Below are positions 20,271-29,270 of a DNA stretch of 52,294 bases, one piece after another. The notes beneath the pieces were generated by a model. It did no database searches and was not told where the DNA came from. It saw only the letters and a list, made by a program, of their open reading frames with translations. A program made the translations under genes and the position numbers. Each line of letters begins with the position of its first letter. Position 1 is the first letter of the stretch. The stretch is from Pseudomonadota bacterium (GTDB taxonomy: Bacteria; Pseudomonadota; Gammaproteobacteria; Steroidobacterales; Steroidobacteraceae): the NCBI GenBank assembly GCA_026398735.1, contig JAPLSH010000020.1, forward strand, positions 1-52,294, in the 5' to 3' direction.

Positions 20271-21223
20271 AAACGCCTTCAGTCAGCATTGTCATTCCGG
20301 TCTACAACGAACAGGACGGTCTGACGAGACTGTTTGATGAGCTCTATCCAGTACTAGATGCACTGGGTCGCAGCTATGAGTTGGTGTTGATCGACGACGG
20401 CAGCCGTGATCGATCTGCGTCAATGCTGCGTGAGCAGTATCAGCGCCGCCCTGATGTCACTCGCGTCATTTTGCTGGCCGGTAACTTTGGCCAGCACAAT
20501 GCGATTCTGGCCGGCTTTGAGCGTTCGCGCGGCGAGGTAGTCATTACGCTGGATGCGGATCTGCAGAACCCGCCAGCAGAGATCCCACGGTTGCTCGAAC
20601 AGTTTGATGCAGGCCACGATTACGTCGGCACCATCCGCATGGGTCGCAAAGACAGTTCTTGGCGCGTGTTGCCATCACGATTGCTCAATGCCATCCGCGA
20701 ACGCACCACGCGCATTCGTATCACCGACCAAGGCTGCATGCTGCGCGCCTACAGTCGCGCAGTGGTTGATGCCGTCAATGCCTGTCCTGAGATGAATACT
20801 TTCATCCCGGCGCTGGCCTATCTGTTTGCACGCTCACCCGTCGAGATACAGGTGACACATGCCGAGCGCGAAGCAGGGGAGTCCAAATATTCGGTCTATT
20901 CGCTGCTGCGCCTTAACTTCGACTTGATGACAGGCTTTTCGATCGTGCCGCTGCAGGTGTATTCAGTGCTCGGCGTGGCTATTTCGCTGCTGTCATTCTT
21001 GTTTGTCGTTTATATGGGTGTGCGCCGGCTGATCGTCGGTCCCGAGGTCGAGGGCGTGTTCACCCTATTTGGCATTGCGTTCTTCCTCATCGGCGTGGTG
21101 TTGGCGGGCGTGGGTTTGTTGGGCGAGTACGTGGGGCGTATCTATGCTCAGGTGCGGGCGCGTCCGCGCTACCGCGTTCAGGCTGTGCTGTCGTCCGCTG
21201 AAGGCGAAGAGGCGCAGCACTGA
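20267..21223 (+). CDS. arnC: Undecaprenyl-phosphate 4-deoxy-4-formamido-L-arabinose transferase
   Basis: ArnC links formylated aminoarabinose to undecaprenyl phosphate on the cytoplasmic side of the inner membrane. The 318-residue family-2 glycosyltransferase starts at TTG 20267 (PSVSIVIPVYNEQDG) and has the DDGSRDRS and DADLQNPP motifs. Two C-terminal membrane segments lie at about residues 225-255 and 265-290, ending in GEYVGRIYAQVRARP. Both its start and stop overlap neighbours, so it is tightly coupled to arnB and the formyltransferase gene. Confidence 0.95.
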   Translation: MKTPSVSIVIPVYNEQDGLTRLFDELYPVLDALGRSYELVLIDDGSRDRSASMLREQYQRRPDVTRVILLAGNFGQHNAILAGFERSRGEVVITLDADLQNPPAEIPRLLEQFDAGHDYVGTIRMGRKDSSWRVLPSRLLNAIRERTTRIRITDQGCMLRAYSRAVVDAVNACPEMNTFIPALAYLFARSPVEIQVTHAEREAGESKYSVYSLLRLNFDLMTGFSIVPLQVYSVLGVAISLLSFLFVVYMGVRRLIVGPEVEGVFTLFGIAFFLIGVVLAGVGLLGEYVGRIYAQVRARPRYRVQAVLSSAEGEEAQH

Positions 21224-22170
21224 TGACCACTGCCGTGGTGTTTGGCTATGGCGATGTAGGCGTGCGGTGTTTGGCCACGCTGCTGGCGCAAGGCGTTCAG
21301 GTGGCACAGGTGTTTACTCACCCCGACGATCCTAATGAGGCGCGCTGGTACGCCAGCATGACGCGCTTTGCCGCAGAGCACGACATCCCGGTGCATCTGT
21401 CGGCAGATGCCTCTGGGTCTGATGTCGAGTCCGCGGTGGCTGGCTGCAGACCTGACTTCATCTTTTCGTTTTATTACCGCCGCATGATTCCAGAGTCGGT
21501 GCTGCGTCATGCGCGCAGCGCTTCGCTCAATATGCACGGTTCATTGCTGCCGGCGTTTCGCGGTCGTGCACCGGTCAACTGGGTGTGTGTGCACGGCGCC
21601 ACCCAAACCGGTGCCAGCCTGCACCACATGACGACCAAACCCGATGCCGGCGCTTTGGTGGATCAGCTGGCGGTACCGATCCTGCCCGATGACACTGCCT
21701 ACGACGTGTTTCGCAAGGTCTGCACTGCGGCCGAACTGGTGCTATCGAGAAGCTTGCCTGGCCTGTGTGCCGGAACAGCACTGGCCACTGCGCTGGATCT
21801 GACATCCGGCAGCTACTACGGTGCGCGCCGTCCCGAAGATGGCGAGATCGATTGGGCGCAGGGTGCGCTGCGGGCGCACAACCTGGTGCGTGCTGTAGCA
21901 CCGCCGTTTCCCGGAGCGCGCACACAGTTGGCTGGGCAGATGTTGCGCATATTGCGCACACGGGTGGATGGTTGCGCCGCTACCGTGCCGGCCGGCGCCG
22001 CGCCGGCTTGCGTGTTTGTCGACGCCGGGCATGTATACGCGCGGTGCCCAGACGGCTCGTTGCTGCGCCTGCTTGAAGTTGAGTGGGGCGATCAATTGCG
22101 GTCGCTGGAAGACTTGCGCGCAACCTTGCAGCAGGGCTCTTTGCCGCTCACCGGTAAAGGCGCTACATGA
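21223..22170 (+). CDS. arnA: UDP-aminoarabinose formyltransferase (ArnA N-terminal half as a separate protein)
   Basis: This 315-residue protein matches the N-terminal transformylase half of E. coli ArnA. It uses 10-formyl-tetrahydrofolate to formylate UDP-4-amino-4-deoxy-L-arabinose. The catalytic triad is conserved at near-identical positions: N103 and H105 in SLNMHGSLLP, and D141 in TTKPDAG (E. coli N102, H104, D140). The chain ends after the OB-like C-terminal domain. The decarboxylase half is encoded separately at 23087, with arnD in between. This is a true split, not a frameshift, because both halves are intact and separated by a gene. Confidence 0.93.
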   Translation: MTTAVVFGYGDVGVRCLATLLAQGVQVAQVFTHPDDPNEARWYASMTRFAAEHDIPVHLSADASGSDVESAVAGCRPDFIFSFYYRRMIPESVLRHARSASLNMHGSLLPAFRGRAPVNWVCVHGATQTGASLHHMTTKPDAGALVDQLAVPILPDDTAYDVFRKVCTAAELVLSRSLPGLCAGTALATALDLTSGSYYGARRPEDGEIDWAQGALRAHNLVRAVAPPFPGARTQLAGQMLRILRTRVDGCAATVPAGAAPACVFVDAGHVYARCPDGSLLRLLEVEWGDQLRSLEDLRATLQQGSLPLTGKGAT

Positions 22171-23051
22171 AGCTAGTGCTCAAGATCGACGTCGATACAC
22201 TGCAGGGCACACGACAGGGTGTACCGTTGCTGCTCGACCTTTTGCAGCGCTACAACGCGCCGGCTACTTTCCTGTTCTCGCTGGGGCCCGATCACACCGG
22301 CCGCGCCATACGGCGTGTGTTTCGGCCGGGCTTTCTCACTAAGGTCTCCCGCACCTCTGTGCTCGAGCACTACGGGCTGCGCACCTTGCTTTACGGCACG
22401 CTGTTGCCTGGCCCGGATATCGGCCGCCGCTGTGCGCCGCTGCTGCGTGAGGTGGCAGCGCGTGGCTTTGAAGTGGGCGTGCATTGCTGGGATCACAACG
22501 CTTGGCAGGACCGATTGGAGTCCGCTGGTCCCGGCTTTGCGCAGCAGCAGATGCAGCGGGCCCAGCAGCGCTTTACCGAAATCTTCGGTTATCCGGCGCG
22601 GGTGCATGGGGCTGCAGGTTGGCAGATGAACGATGCCGCGCTGTTGTGCGCCCAGCAGTTGGGCTTTGCCGTGTGCTCCGACACTCGCGGCGGCAGGCCT
22701 TTCCGCCCAGTCGTGGCCGGCAGGCCCTTGGACTGCGTACAATTGCCCACCACACTGCCGACGCTGGATGAACTGATGGGGCGTGATGACGCCGCCGGCG
22801 CCGATCCTGTGGCTTGGCTGCTGGGTCTTACTGCAGCGGCGGGTGCAGATCATGTGTACACGCTGCATGCAGAACTCGAAGGCCGACGTCTGGCAGGTTG
22901 GTTCGAGCGCTTGCTGCAAGGCTGGCTTGAACAGGGTTATGAGTTCGTCACGCTGGGGCAGATGGCCGCAGCGCTTGATGTGGCTGCGTTGCCGATGCGC
23001 GAAGTGCGTGTCGGCTCTGTCGATGGGCGCGCCGGCACGCTGGCCGCCTGA
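22167..23051 (+). CDS. arnD: 4-deoxy-4-formamido-L-arabinose-phosphoundecaprenol deformylase
   Basis: ArnD removes the formyl group from undecaprenyl-linked sugar before it is flipped and used by ArnT. The 294-residue protein belongs to the NodB polysaccharide deacetylase fold; it starts MKLVLKIDVDTLQGTRQG and shows the metal-site Asp (KIDVDT), the FEVGVHCWDHNAWQD motif and GAAGWQMND. It overlaps the formyltransferase gene (ATGA). The ~120-residue mid-region with RPGFLTKVSRTS is typical of ArnD and distinguishes it from general deacetylases. Confidence 0.94.
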   Translation: MKLVLKIDVDTLQGTRQGVPLLLDLLQRYNAPATFLFSLGPDHTGRAIRRVFRPGFLTKVSRTSVLEHYGLRTLLYGTLLPGPDIGRRCAPLLREVAARGFEVGVHCWDHNAWQDRLESAGPGFAQQQMQRAQQRFTEIFGYPARVHGAAGWQMNDAALLCAQQLGFAVCSDTRGGRPFRPVVAGRPLDCVQLPTTLPTLDELMGRDDAAGADPVAWLLGLTAAAGADHVYTLHAELEGRRLAGWFERLLQGWLEQGYEFVTLGQMAAALDVAALPMREVRVGSVDGRAGTLAA

Positions 23052-23086
23052 CAACAGTTTCAGACTTTAGATTTAAGGAATACACC

Positions 23087-24142
23087 ATGCCTCTTAAGGT
23101 TCTTATCCTCGGCGCCAACGGCTTCATCGGCAGTGCGCTCACCGAAGCCATCATCGACCGCACCGATTGGGAGGCGTATGGCATGGACATCGCCGATAAC
23201 AAACTCGGCGAGGTGCTGGGTAAGCCGCGCTTTAAGTTTGTTGAGGGTGACATCACCATCAACAAAGAGTGGATCGAGTACCACGTGCGCAAGTGCGACG
23301 TCATTGTGCCGCTGGTGGCTATCGCCAATCCGTCGCAGTACGTCAAAGATCCGTTGCGCGTATTTGAACTGGATTTCGAGGCCAATCTCACCATCGTTCG
23401 CTTGTGTGCCAAGTACAAAAAGCGACTGATCTTCCCGTCGACCTCTGAGGTCTATGGCATGTGCCCGGACCCGGTCCTCGACGAACAGAATAGCAATCTG
23501 GTTTACGGCCCCATCCACAAGCAGCGTTGGATTTATGCCAACTCCAAGCAGTTGCTGGATCGCGTGATCTTCGCCTACGGGGTGCGCGACAACCTCGATT
23601 ACACACTGTTCCGTCCGTTTAACTGGATTGGCCCTCGTCTGGACGATATCCACGAAGCCAAGGAAGGCAGCTCGCGGGTGTTCACGCAGTTCCTGGCCAA
23701 TGTGTTCCATGGCCTGCCCATTCGGCTGGTCGATGGCGGTCGTCAGCGTCGGTCGTTTACTTATATTGACGATGCTATTGAGGCCTTGCTGCGCATCATC
23801 GCCAACAAGGATGGTTGCGCGTCGCAGCAGATCTTCAACATCGGCAATCCGCAAAGCGATGTGTCGGTTGCCGATCTGGCAAACGCCATTGTCGAAGGCT
23901 TTCGCGCCATTCCTGAATACGCACACCTGGCAGACACGGCCAAGATCGAGACCGTTGCGGCCGAGACTTACTACGGCCAGTACTATCAGGATATTCAGGT
24001 GCGAGTGCCCGCCATTCATCAGGCAGCCGAGAAGCTCGGTTGGAAGCCCAGCACCGACTTCAACACGGCCATCCGCAAGACCCTGCAGTACCATGTGCGT
24101 CGCGGTGACTTCATGCCCGACGCCAGCGCAGATAACAGCTGA
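23087..24142 (+). CDS. arnA: UDP-glucuronate decarboxylase (ArnA C-terminal half as a separate protein)
   Basis: A 351-residue short-chain dehydrogenase-like enzyme equal to the C-terminal half of E. coli ArnA, which oxidatively decarboxylates UDP-glucuronate to UDP-4-keto-arabinose, the substrate of ArnB. Seen: NAD-binding ILGANGFIGSAL, S120/E121 in PSTSEVYG (E. coli S433/E434), the YANSK Tyr150/Lys154 pair and the Arg of RRSFTYIDD (E. coli R619 region). It has its own ribosome site (AAGGA) after a 35-base gap, the loosest junction in the operon. The UDP-glucose dehydrogenase (ugd) and the ArnE/ArnF flippase genes are not in the window. Confidence 0.94.
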   Translation: MPLKVLILGANGFIGSALTEAIIDRTDWEAYGMDIADNKLGEVLGKPRFKFVEGDITINKEWIEYHVRKCDVIVPLVAIANPSQYVKDPLRVFELDFEANLTIVRLCAKYKKRLIFPSTSEVYGMCPDPVLDEQNSNLVYGPIHKQRWIYANSKQLLDRVIFAYGVRDNLDYTLFRPFNWIGPRLDDIHEAKEGSSRVFTQFLANVFHGLPIRLVDGGRQRRSFTYIDDAIEALLRIIANKDGCASQQIFNIGNPQSDVSVADLANAIVEGFRAIPEYAHLADTAKIETVAAETYYGQYYQDIQVRVPAIHQAAEKLGWKPSTDFNTAIRKTLQYHVRRGDFMPDASADNS

Positions 24143-24147
24143 TCCGC

Positions 24148-24525
24148 GTGCGTCGGCTTGGCGGCTTGCCGGTTGTCGCGCTGCTGCTGATTTCAGCAGC
24201 AGCTTGGGCGCAGACAGTGCCGCAGGTGCCGGACCGCAATCAAGCACAGCAGCGGTTGCGCTTTAGCCGTGACTGCAAGCAGGAAGGGCGCGACATCCGC
24301 GAGCAGTACCGCATCCAACAAGAGGTGCTGCAGCGTCAATATGCTGTCGATAGCGCGCAGGCGGTTGGTGATACGGCTACGTTGCAGCGGCTGAGGCGGG
24401 AGCTTGATGCGCGGGTCGCCAGTCTGCGAGCTGATGCCGACAACTTTGCCGCACGCATTGAACGCCAATGCCGTGAGGACAACCGCGCCACGCTGCGCAA
24501 CAACGACGAGTTAGGTCGCCGCTAA
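24148..24525 (+). CDS. Small exported protein, function unknown
   Basis: A 125-residue protein from GTG 24148, 5 bases after the decarboxylase stop. It has a clear signal peptide (MRRLGGLPVVALLLIS... cleaved after AWAQ or nearby). The mature ~105 residues are very rich in Arg, Gln, Asp and Glu, predicted as one long helix or coiled coil, with two Cys (in SRDCKQEG and ERQCRED) about 75 residues apart that could form a disulphide. No family is recognised. Its place at the end of the arn operon suggests co-expression; a periplasmic role is inferred. Convergent to ygfZ. Confidence 0.7.
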   Translation: MRRLGGLPVVALLLISAAAWAQTVPQVPDRNQAQQRLRFSRDCKQEGRDIREQYRIQQEVLQRQYAVDSAQAVGDTATLQRLRRELDARVASLRADADNFAARIERQCREDNRATLRNNDELGRR

Positions 24526-24541
24526 CGTTCAGTCTAGCGGC
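24518..24541. terminator. Hairpin across convergent gene ends
   Basis: GCCGCTA (24518-24524) and TAGCGGC (24535-24541) form a 7-base-pair inverted repeat with a 10-base loop covering the stops of the exported-protein gene and ygfZ. There is no U-tract; the termination role is uncertain. Confidence 0.35.
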
Positions 24542-25332
24542 AGCGCATAGGGCAGGGCGGCGGGCTGAGCATGGAGCAGAGGTTGGTCGCCGGCTACTGC
24601 GGCCTCTGCAGTCAGTGCGGTGACGGCGAGCAGTTCTTGACCGCCGTGCTCAGCTTTTTCTGCAATCAGCATTTCGATGTTGCGGCCATCTGGCAAAGTC
24701 CAGCGACTGCCAGGTAGCAGCGCTGCCTCTGATTGCGTGACAAAGCGCTGCACACGACGTTTGACGCGCCCCCGATAGTGGGCCCGCGCTATGACTTCCT
24801 GACCCGTGTAGCAGCCCTTGGTAAAGCTGATGCCGCCCAGCAGATCCAGGTTGAGCATCTGCGCTACAAAATGATCACTGGTGGCCGCAACGACCTGTGG
24901 CAAGCCATCGCGGATCTCGGCCAGCTGCCATGCAGCCGCACCAACCGCCACGCCGTCCGGAAGGGCAGTATTGCGCGCTATGACCTGCAAGCGGCGTTGC
25001 GAGGCCTGCCAGACCCCCAGCACTTGGAATCCGGCGCTGCAGTCGTCAATGACTACTTTGGCGCGCAGCACATAGCGTCGCAGCCGGGTGGCCACACTCT
25101 CTGCAAGAACCGCTGGCAGGATGGCCAACAAATGGTCCTCTGCCAGGCACTGCAGCCGCAGTACGGCGATGACTCTGCCTTGCGGCGTATGCAGGCCTGC
25201 CAGCCCCTGTTGATCCGGCATCAGTGCGCTGACGTCGGCCGAGAGCTGACCTTGCAGGAAACGTTTGGCATCCGGGCCCCGGATGTCCAGAACGCCAAGG
25301 TCGTCAAGGGTGCAATAGGTGAGATCGGTCAT
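24529..25332 (-). CDS. ygfZ: YgfZ folate-binding Fe-S cluster maintenance protein
   Basis: YgfZ (COG0354, related to the glycine-cleavage T-protein) helps assemble or repair certain iron-sulphur enzymes in a folate-dependent way. The 267-residue protein has the N-terminal GVLDIRGPDAKRFLQGQL, the folate-domain body and the family signature KGCYTGQE (residues 172-179, with the essential Cys174). It diverges from the succinate dehydrogenase operon with a 30-base gap; that operon encodes an Fe-S protein and, at its far end, sdhE and ygfX, which are direct ygfZ neighbours in E. coli. Confidence 0.95.
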   Translation of the reverse strand: MTDLTYCTLDDLGVLDIRGPDAKRFLQGQLSADVSALMPDQQGLAGLHTPQGRVIAVLRLQCLAEDHLLAILPAVLAESVATRLRRYVLRAKVVIDDCSAGFQVLGVWQASQRRLQVIARNTALPDGVAVGAAAWQLAEIRDGLPQVVAATSDHFVAQMLNLDLLGGISFTKGCYTGQEVIARAHYRGRVKRRVQRFVTQSEAALLPGSRWTLPDGRNIEMLIAEKAEHGGQELLAVTALTAEAAVAGDQPLLHAQPAALPYALPLD

Positions 25333-25362
25333 GGTGTTGGGGGGTACTTGGATGGCGGAATC

Positions 25363-25554
25363 ATGTCAGAATATCCACTTACCATGCAGAGCAGTGACCA
25401 CGATGGTGCCGCCCGGGGGCAGTCCATCGAAGAAAACCCCCAATCGGGCACGGTGCCCGCACCGGTTCAATCCGTGGAGCATGGTGGCCCACCCGGGCCC
25501 GAGCCCACTCGCTTCGGCGACTGGGAACGCAAGGGACGCTGCATAGACTTCTGA
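25363..25554 (+). CDS. SdhAF4-like succinate dehydrogenase assembly factor (DUF1674)
   Basis: A 63-residue protein ending in the DUF1674 signature: GGPPGPEPTRFGDWERKGRC followed by IDF at the C-terminus. In mitochondria the relative SDHAF4/Sdh8 binds flavinylated SdhA and aids its joining to SdhB. Position immediately upstream of sdhC (14-base gap) supports the same role. The N-terminal ~35 residues are low-complexity and probably disordered. ATG 25363 is preferred; ATG 25384 is an alternative. Confidence 0.88.
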   Translation: MSEYPLTMQSSDHDGAARGQSIEENPQSGTVPAPVQSVEHGGPPGPEPTRFGDWERKGRCIDF

Positions 25555-25568
25555 TCAAGAGAACACTC

Positions 25569-25961
25569 ATGGCCCCAAGACCACTCTCTCCTCACCTATC
25601 GGTGTATCGCTTCGCGTACACCATGGCCTTGTCGATACTGCATCGCATCACAGGCGTGGCGCTGGCCAGTGGATTGTTGGTGCTGGTGGCATGGCTGCTG
25701 GCTTTGGGTGGCGGCCCGCAGGCCTATGCCGCATTCACAGGGTTCATGGGTCATGGGCTCATCCAGGTCATCTTGGGCGCCTGGCTGCTGGCCTTTCTGT
25801 ACCACTTGGCCAATGGCATTCGCCATCTGTTCTGGGATACCGGTCGGGGCTTTGCCAAAACCGCTGCACGACGTAGCGCCCGCATGGTGATCGCCTTCGT
25901 GGTGGTCGCCGGTGCGTTGCTGGTTTATGTGTTCTTCTGGCCTGCCGGAGGTGTGCAATGA
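25569..25961 (+). CDS. sdhC: Succinate dehydrogenase cytochrome b556 subunit
   Basis: SdhC is one of two membrane anchors of respiratory complex II; it helps bind haem b and ubiquinone. The 130-residue protein opens with RPLSPHLSVYRF and has three membrane segments. ILHRITG carries the quinone-site Ser/Arg region and YHLANGIRHLFWDTG the axial haem His. It overlaps sdhD by 4 bases (ATGA). A GAGAAC purine stretch precedes the ATG. Confidence 0.96.
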   Translation: MAPRPLSPHLSVYRFAYTMALSILHRITGVALASGLLVLVAWLLALGGGPQAYAAFTGFMGHGLIQVILGAWLLAFLYHLANGIRHLFWDTGRGFAKTAARRSARMVIAFVVVAGALLVYVFFWPAGGVQ

Positions 25962-26338
25962 GAGGTTCAACGCCGCTGGGCAAAGTGCTCGGCTATGGCT
26001 CTGCCAAAGACGGCGCAGGCCACTGGTGGGTGCAACGCGTCACGGCCGTGGCACTGGTGCCTCTGACGATCTGGTTCGTGTTGTCGCTGGCGTCTCTGCC
26101 GCTTGCTGACCACGCTGCGGTGACCGCTTGGATGCGCCAGTCGTTGCATGCAGTGCCGCTGTCAGTCTTGATACTCACGCTGTGCTGGCACGCGCGACTG
26201 GGTGTGCAGGTGGTCCTGGAAGACTACGTGCATCACCATGGCATCAAGGTCACCAGCCTGTTGCTGTCTACTTTTCTCCACGCGCTGTTGGCTTCAACTG
26301 GCGTGTTTGCCGTGCTGCGCATTGCGTTCGCCGTCTGA
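25958..26338 (+). CDS. sdhD: Succinate dehydrogenase membrane anchor subunit
   Basis: The second membrane anchor of complex II, 126 residues with three membrane segments. WHARLGVQVVLEDYVHHHG carries the haem-ligand His and the Asp-Tyr quinone-site pair equivalent to E. coli SdhD H71 and D82-Y83. GHWWVQRVTAVAL is the usual first segment. It starts within the sdhC stop and is followed after 15 bases by sdhA. Confidence 0.95.
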   Translation: MRGSTPLGKVLGYGSAKDGAGHWWVQRVTAVALVPLTIWFVLSLASLPLADHAAVTAWMRQSLHAVPLSVLILTLCWHARLGVQVVLEDYVHHHGIKVTSLLLSTFLHALLASTGVFAVLRIAFAV

Positions 26339-26353
26339 CCAGGGATCACTGCT

Positions 26354-28138
26354 ATGTCTGCCTATACGTTCACTGATCACACCCACGATGTTCTGGTGGT
26401 TGGCGCCGGCGGTGCCGGTTTGCGTGCCACGCTAGGTCTGGCCGAGGCTGGCCTTACCACTGCCTGCATCAGCAAAGTGTTTCCTACTCGCAGTCATACC
26501 GTGGCCGCACAGGGCGGTATCAGCGCTGCGCTGGGCAATATGGGTCAGGACGACTGGCGCTGGCACATGTACGACACCGTCAAGGGTTCCGACTGGCTCG
26601 GTGACCAGGACGCCATTGAGTTCATGTGCAAAGAGGCACCGGCGGCCATCATCGAACTGGAGCATTACGGCGTGCCGTTCTCCCGTACCGGTGAGGGCAA
26701 AATCTATCAGCGTCCGTTCGGTGGTATGACCACCAACTTTGGCCAGGGCATTGCGCAGCGCACCTGCGCCGCCGCCGACCGTACCGGTCACGCGATGCTG
26801 CACACGCTGTATCAGCAGTCCATTAAGAACCAGGCCGAGTTCTACATCGAGTACTTCGCACTCGATCTGATCATGGAAAACGGCGCCTGCCGTGGCGTCA
26901 TCGCGCTGAATCTGGCAGACGGTTCGCTGCATCGCTTCCGCGCCCACATGACCATCCTGGCCACCGGTGGCTATGGTCGTGCCTATTTTTCGGCCACCTC
27001 GGCCCACACTTGCACCGGTGACGGTGGCGGTATGGCGCTGCGTGCCGGCCTGCCTGTGCAGGACATGGAGTTCGTGCAATTCCATCCCACCGGCATTTAC
27101 GGTTCGGGTTGCCTGATCACCGAAGGGGCACGCGGCGAGGGTGGCTATGTCACCAACTCCAAGGGCGAGCGCTTTATGGAGCGCTACGCGCCCAATGCCA
27201 AGGATCTGGCTTCGCGTGATGTGGTCAGCCGTGCCATGACGGTAGAGATCCGCGAGGGTCGCGGCGTCGGTGCCCACGCTGATCATATCCACCTGCATCT
27301 GGAGCATCTGGGCGCTGCGGTCATTCACGAGCGCCTGCCTGGCATCGCCGAGACTGCCCGGATTTTTGCTGGCGTCGATGTCAATCGCGAACCCATCCCG
27401 GTGCTGCCGACAGTGCACTACAACATGGGTGGTATTCCCTGCAATTACCACGGTGAAGTAGTCGATGGCCGCGATGGCGCGCCCGACACAGTGGTGCCCG
27501 GCTTGATGGCAGTGGGTGAGGCGGCCTGCGTATCGGTGCATGGCGCCAATCGCTTGGGTTCTAATTCACTGCTGGATCTGGTGGTGTTTGGTCGTGAGGC
27601 TGCGCGTCACTGCGCCGAGATCGTCAAGCCAGGCACGCGTCACAAGCCGCTCCCTGCCAATGCTGCCGAGCCTGCAGTGGAGCGTCTGGATCGTTTGCGT
27701 CATGCCAACGGCAGTCGTCCGACGGCCGGCTTGCGTCTGGAAATGCAGCGCATCATGCAAAGTGATGCGGCAGTGTTTCGCACCCAATCGTCGCTGGATC
27801 AAGGCGTGCAGCGCATGGCCGCAACTGTGGCCGGTTTTGCCGATGTTGGCGTAACCGATCGTAGCTTGGTGTGGAACACCGACCTTATCGAAACGCTGGA
27901 ACTGGATAACCTGCTGCTGCAGGCCACTGCCACGGTAGTGTCCGCTGCCAATCGCAAAGAAAGCCGCGGTGCACATGCGCGCGAGGATTATCCCAACCGC
28001 GATGATGCCAACTGGATGAAGCACTCACTGTGCTGGGTCGATGCCAAGGGCGGCACGAGCATCAACTACCGCCCTGTGCATCTCAATACGCTTACCACCG
28101 ATGTCGATACGGTCGCGCCTAAGGCGCGTACCTACTGA
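26354..28138 (+). CDS. sdhA: Succinate dehydrogenase flavoprotein subunit
   Basis: SdhA oxidises succinate to fumarate with covalently bound FAD, facing the cytoplasm. The 594-residue protein has the dinucleotide-binding [13 protein letters not shown], the FAD-linked His48 in [10 protein letters not shown], the active-site HPTG(IYGSG) segment, the catalytic Arg region (RGEGGYVTN) and the C-terminal [18 protein letters not shown] block. The length matches the family (588 in E. coli). The AGGGATC-type site before the ATG is good. Confidence 0.98.
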   Translation: MSAYTFTDHTHDVLVVGAGGAGLRATLGLAEAGLTTACISKVFPTRSHTVAAQGGISAALGNMGQDDWRWHMYDTVKGSDWLGDQDAIEFMCKEAPAAIIELEHYGVPFSRTGEGKIYQRPFGGMTTNFGQGIAQRTCAAADRTGHAMLHTLYQQSIKNQAEFYIEYFALDLIMENGACRGVIALNLADGSLHRFRAHMTILATGGYGRAYFSATSAHTCTGDGGGMALRAGLPVQDMEFVQFHPTGIYGSGCLITEGARGEGGYVTNSKGERFMERYAPNAKDLASRDVVSRAMTVEIREGRGVGAHADHIHLHLEHLGAAVIHERLPGIAETARIFAGVDVNREPIPVLPTVHYNMGGIPCNYHGEVVDGRDGAPDTVVPGLMAVGEAACVSVHGANRLGSNSLLDLVVFGREAARHCAEIVKPGTRHKPLPANAAEPAVERLDRLRHANGSRPTAGLRLEMQRIMQSDAAVFRTQSSLDQGVQRMAATVAGFADVGVTDRSLVWNTDLIETLELDNLLLQATATVVSAANRKESRGAHAREDYPNRDDANWMKHSLCWVDAKGGTSINYRPVHLNTLTTDVDTVAPKARTY

Positions 28139-28166
28139 CATCACAGCAACCGCCAGGACACCTGCC

Positions 28167-28955
28167 ATGGCCGAATTCCAGCTTCCCCCCGGATCACGGA
28201 TCAGCAACGACGGTAAGACCTTCAAGGCGCCTGAGGGCGCGAAAAAGGTTCGCCGCTTTCAAATCTATCGCTTTGATCCGGATAGTGGTCAGAACCCGCG
28301 CGTCGACACCTATGAGATCGATATGGCCACTTGTGGTCCGATGGTTCTCGATGCACTGATTAAGATCAAAAACGAAATTGATCCCACGCTCTCGTTCCGT
28401 CGCTCGTGCCGCGAGGGCATCTGCGGTTCATGCGCGATGAACATTGATGGCAGCAACACGCTGGCCTGCATCAAATCCTGTGCCGACGTGAAGGGCGCCG
28501 ACGTGCGCATTTATCCGCTGCCGCACATGCCGGTCATCAAAGACCTGATTCCTGACCTTACGCAGTTCTATGCGCAGTACGCAGCGGTCAAGCCTTGGCT
28601 TACCACGCGTTCGCCGGCACCGCCGGACGGCGAGCGACTGCAGAGCAAGGAAGATCAGGAAAAAATCGATGGGCCATCGGCCTGCATTCTGTGCGCCTGC
28701 TGCTCCACGTCTTGCCCCAGTTACTGGTGGAACAGCGACCGTTACCTTGGGCCTGCTGCTTTGCTGGCCGCCTACCGCTGGATTGTGGACAGTCGTGATG
28801 ACTCCACCGGCGAGCGCTTGGATGCGCTGGAAGATCCGTTCCGTTTGTATCGCTGCCACACCATCATGAATTGCACCGAGGCGTGCCCCAAAGACCTCAA
28901 TCCCGCCCGTGCCATCGGTGAGATCAAGCGGATGATTGCCGGGCGTCGCCACTGA
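28167..28955 (+). CDS. sdhB: Succinate dehydrogenase iron-sulphur subunit
   Basis: SdhB carries electrons from SdhA to the quinone site through three Fe-S clusters. ATG 28167 gives [16 protein letters not shown] and 262 residues, somewhat longer than E. coli (238) at the N-terminus. Cluster ligands: 2Fe-2[13 protein letters not shown] plus later Cys, 4Fe-4[17 protein letters not shown], and 3Fe-4[15 protein letters not shown] longer frame from 28041 overlaps sdhA and is rejected. Confidence 0.97.
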   Translation: MAEFQLPPGSRISNDGKTFKAPEGAKKVRRFQIYRFDPDSGQNPRVDTYEIDMATCGPMVLDALIKIKNEIDPTLSFRRSCREGICGSCAMNIDGSNTLACIKSCADVKGADVRIYPLPHMPVIKDLIPDLTQFYAQYAAVKPWLTTRSPAPPDGERLQSKEDQEKIDGPSACILCACCSTSCPSYWWNSDRYLGPAALLAAYRWIVDSRDDSTGERLDALEDPFRLYRCHTIMNCTEACPKDLNPARAIGEIKRMIAGRRH

Positions 28956-28996
28956 GCGGGTCTGCACCAGTACCAACGCAGCCACCGCCTGGACGT

Positions 28997-29221
28997 TTGG
29001 TCTGGCGGTGTCGTCGCGGCATGAAAGAGCTTGATATTCTGCTGCTGCGTTATCTCAACGGCCCATGGGCGCAGGCCGATGCCGCTGAACGGGACTGTTT
29101 TGAACAGTTTCTCGAATTGCCTGATCCAGATATCGTCTCGTATTTGGTGGCAGGTGAACCTGCCTCAGAACCACTCTTACAACGACTCATCGACGCCCTC
29201 CGGGCTCAGCGCCAACAGTGA
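28997..29221 (+). CDS. sdhE: FAD assembly factor SdhE
   Basis: SdhE (YgfY/CptB) promotes covalent attachment of FAD to SdhA. The 74-residue product contains the essential RGxxE motif as RRGMKELD, then LRYLNGPWAQA and FEQFLELPDPDI. The motif requires a start before the ATG at 29021; TTG 28997 (M)VWRCRRGMKELD is used, though the exact start is uncertain because the frame remains open upstream without an ATG or GTG. It lies 41 bases after sdhB, completing the sdh operon, and is followed by ygfX. Confidence 0.9.
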   Translation: MVWRCRRGMKELDILLLRYLNGPWAQADAAERDCFEQFLELPDPDIVSYLVAGEPASEPLLQRLIDALRAQRQQ

Positions 29222-29270
29222 GCGCCGCCGTCGCAGGCGTGCGCGTGAGTCAAGCGGTGGCAGCATCGCC

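Noticed and set aside
21223-24142. Split arnA as a broken gene
   Set aside because: arnD lies between the halves, each half has its own start and complete domain, and catalytic residues are kept in both.
23060-24247. 395-codon minus-strand frame opposite the UDP-glucuronate decarboxylase gene
   Set aside because: Shadow frame; the plus-strand gene has all catalytic residues.
25333-25362. Promoter for the sdh operon in the 30-base gap beside ygfZ
   Set aside because: A TTGGAT hexamer is present but no matching -10 at proper spacing; the promoter probably lies within ygfZ and could not be identified.
26432-27541. 369-codon minus-strand frame within sdhA
   Set aside because: Antisense shadow of a certain gene, His/Gln-rich composition typical of reversed GC-rich coding sequence.
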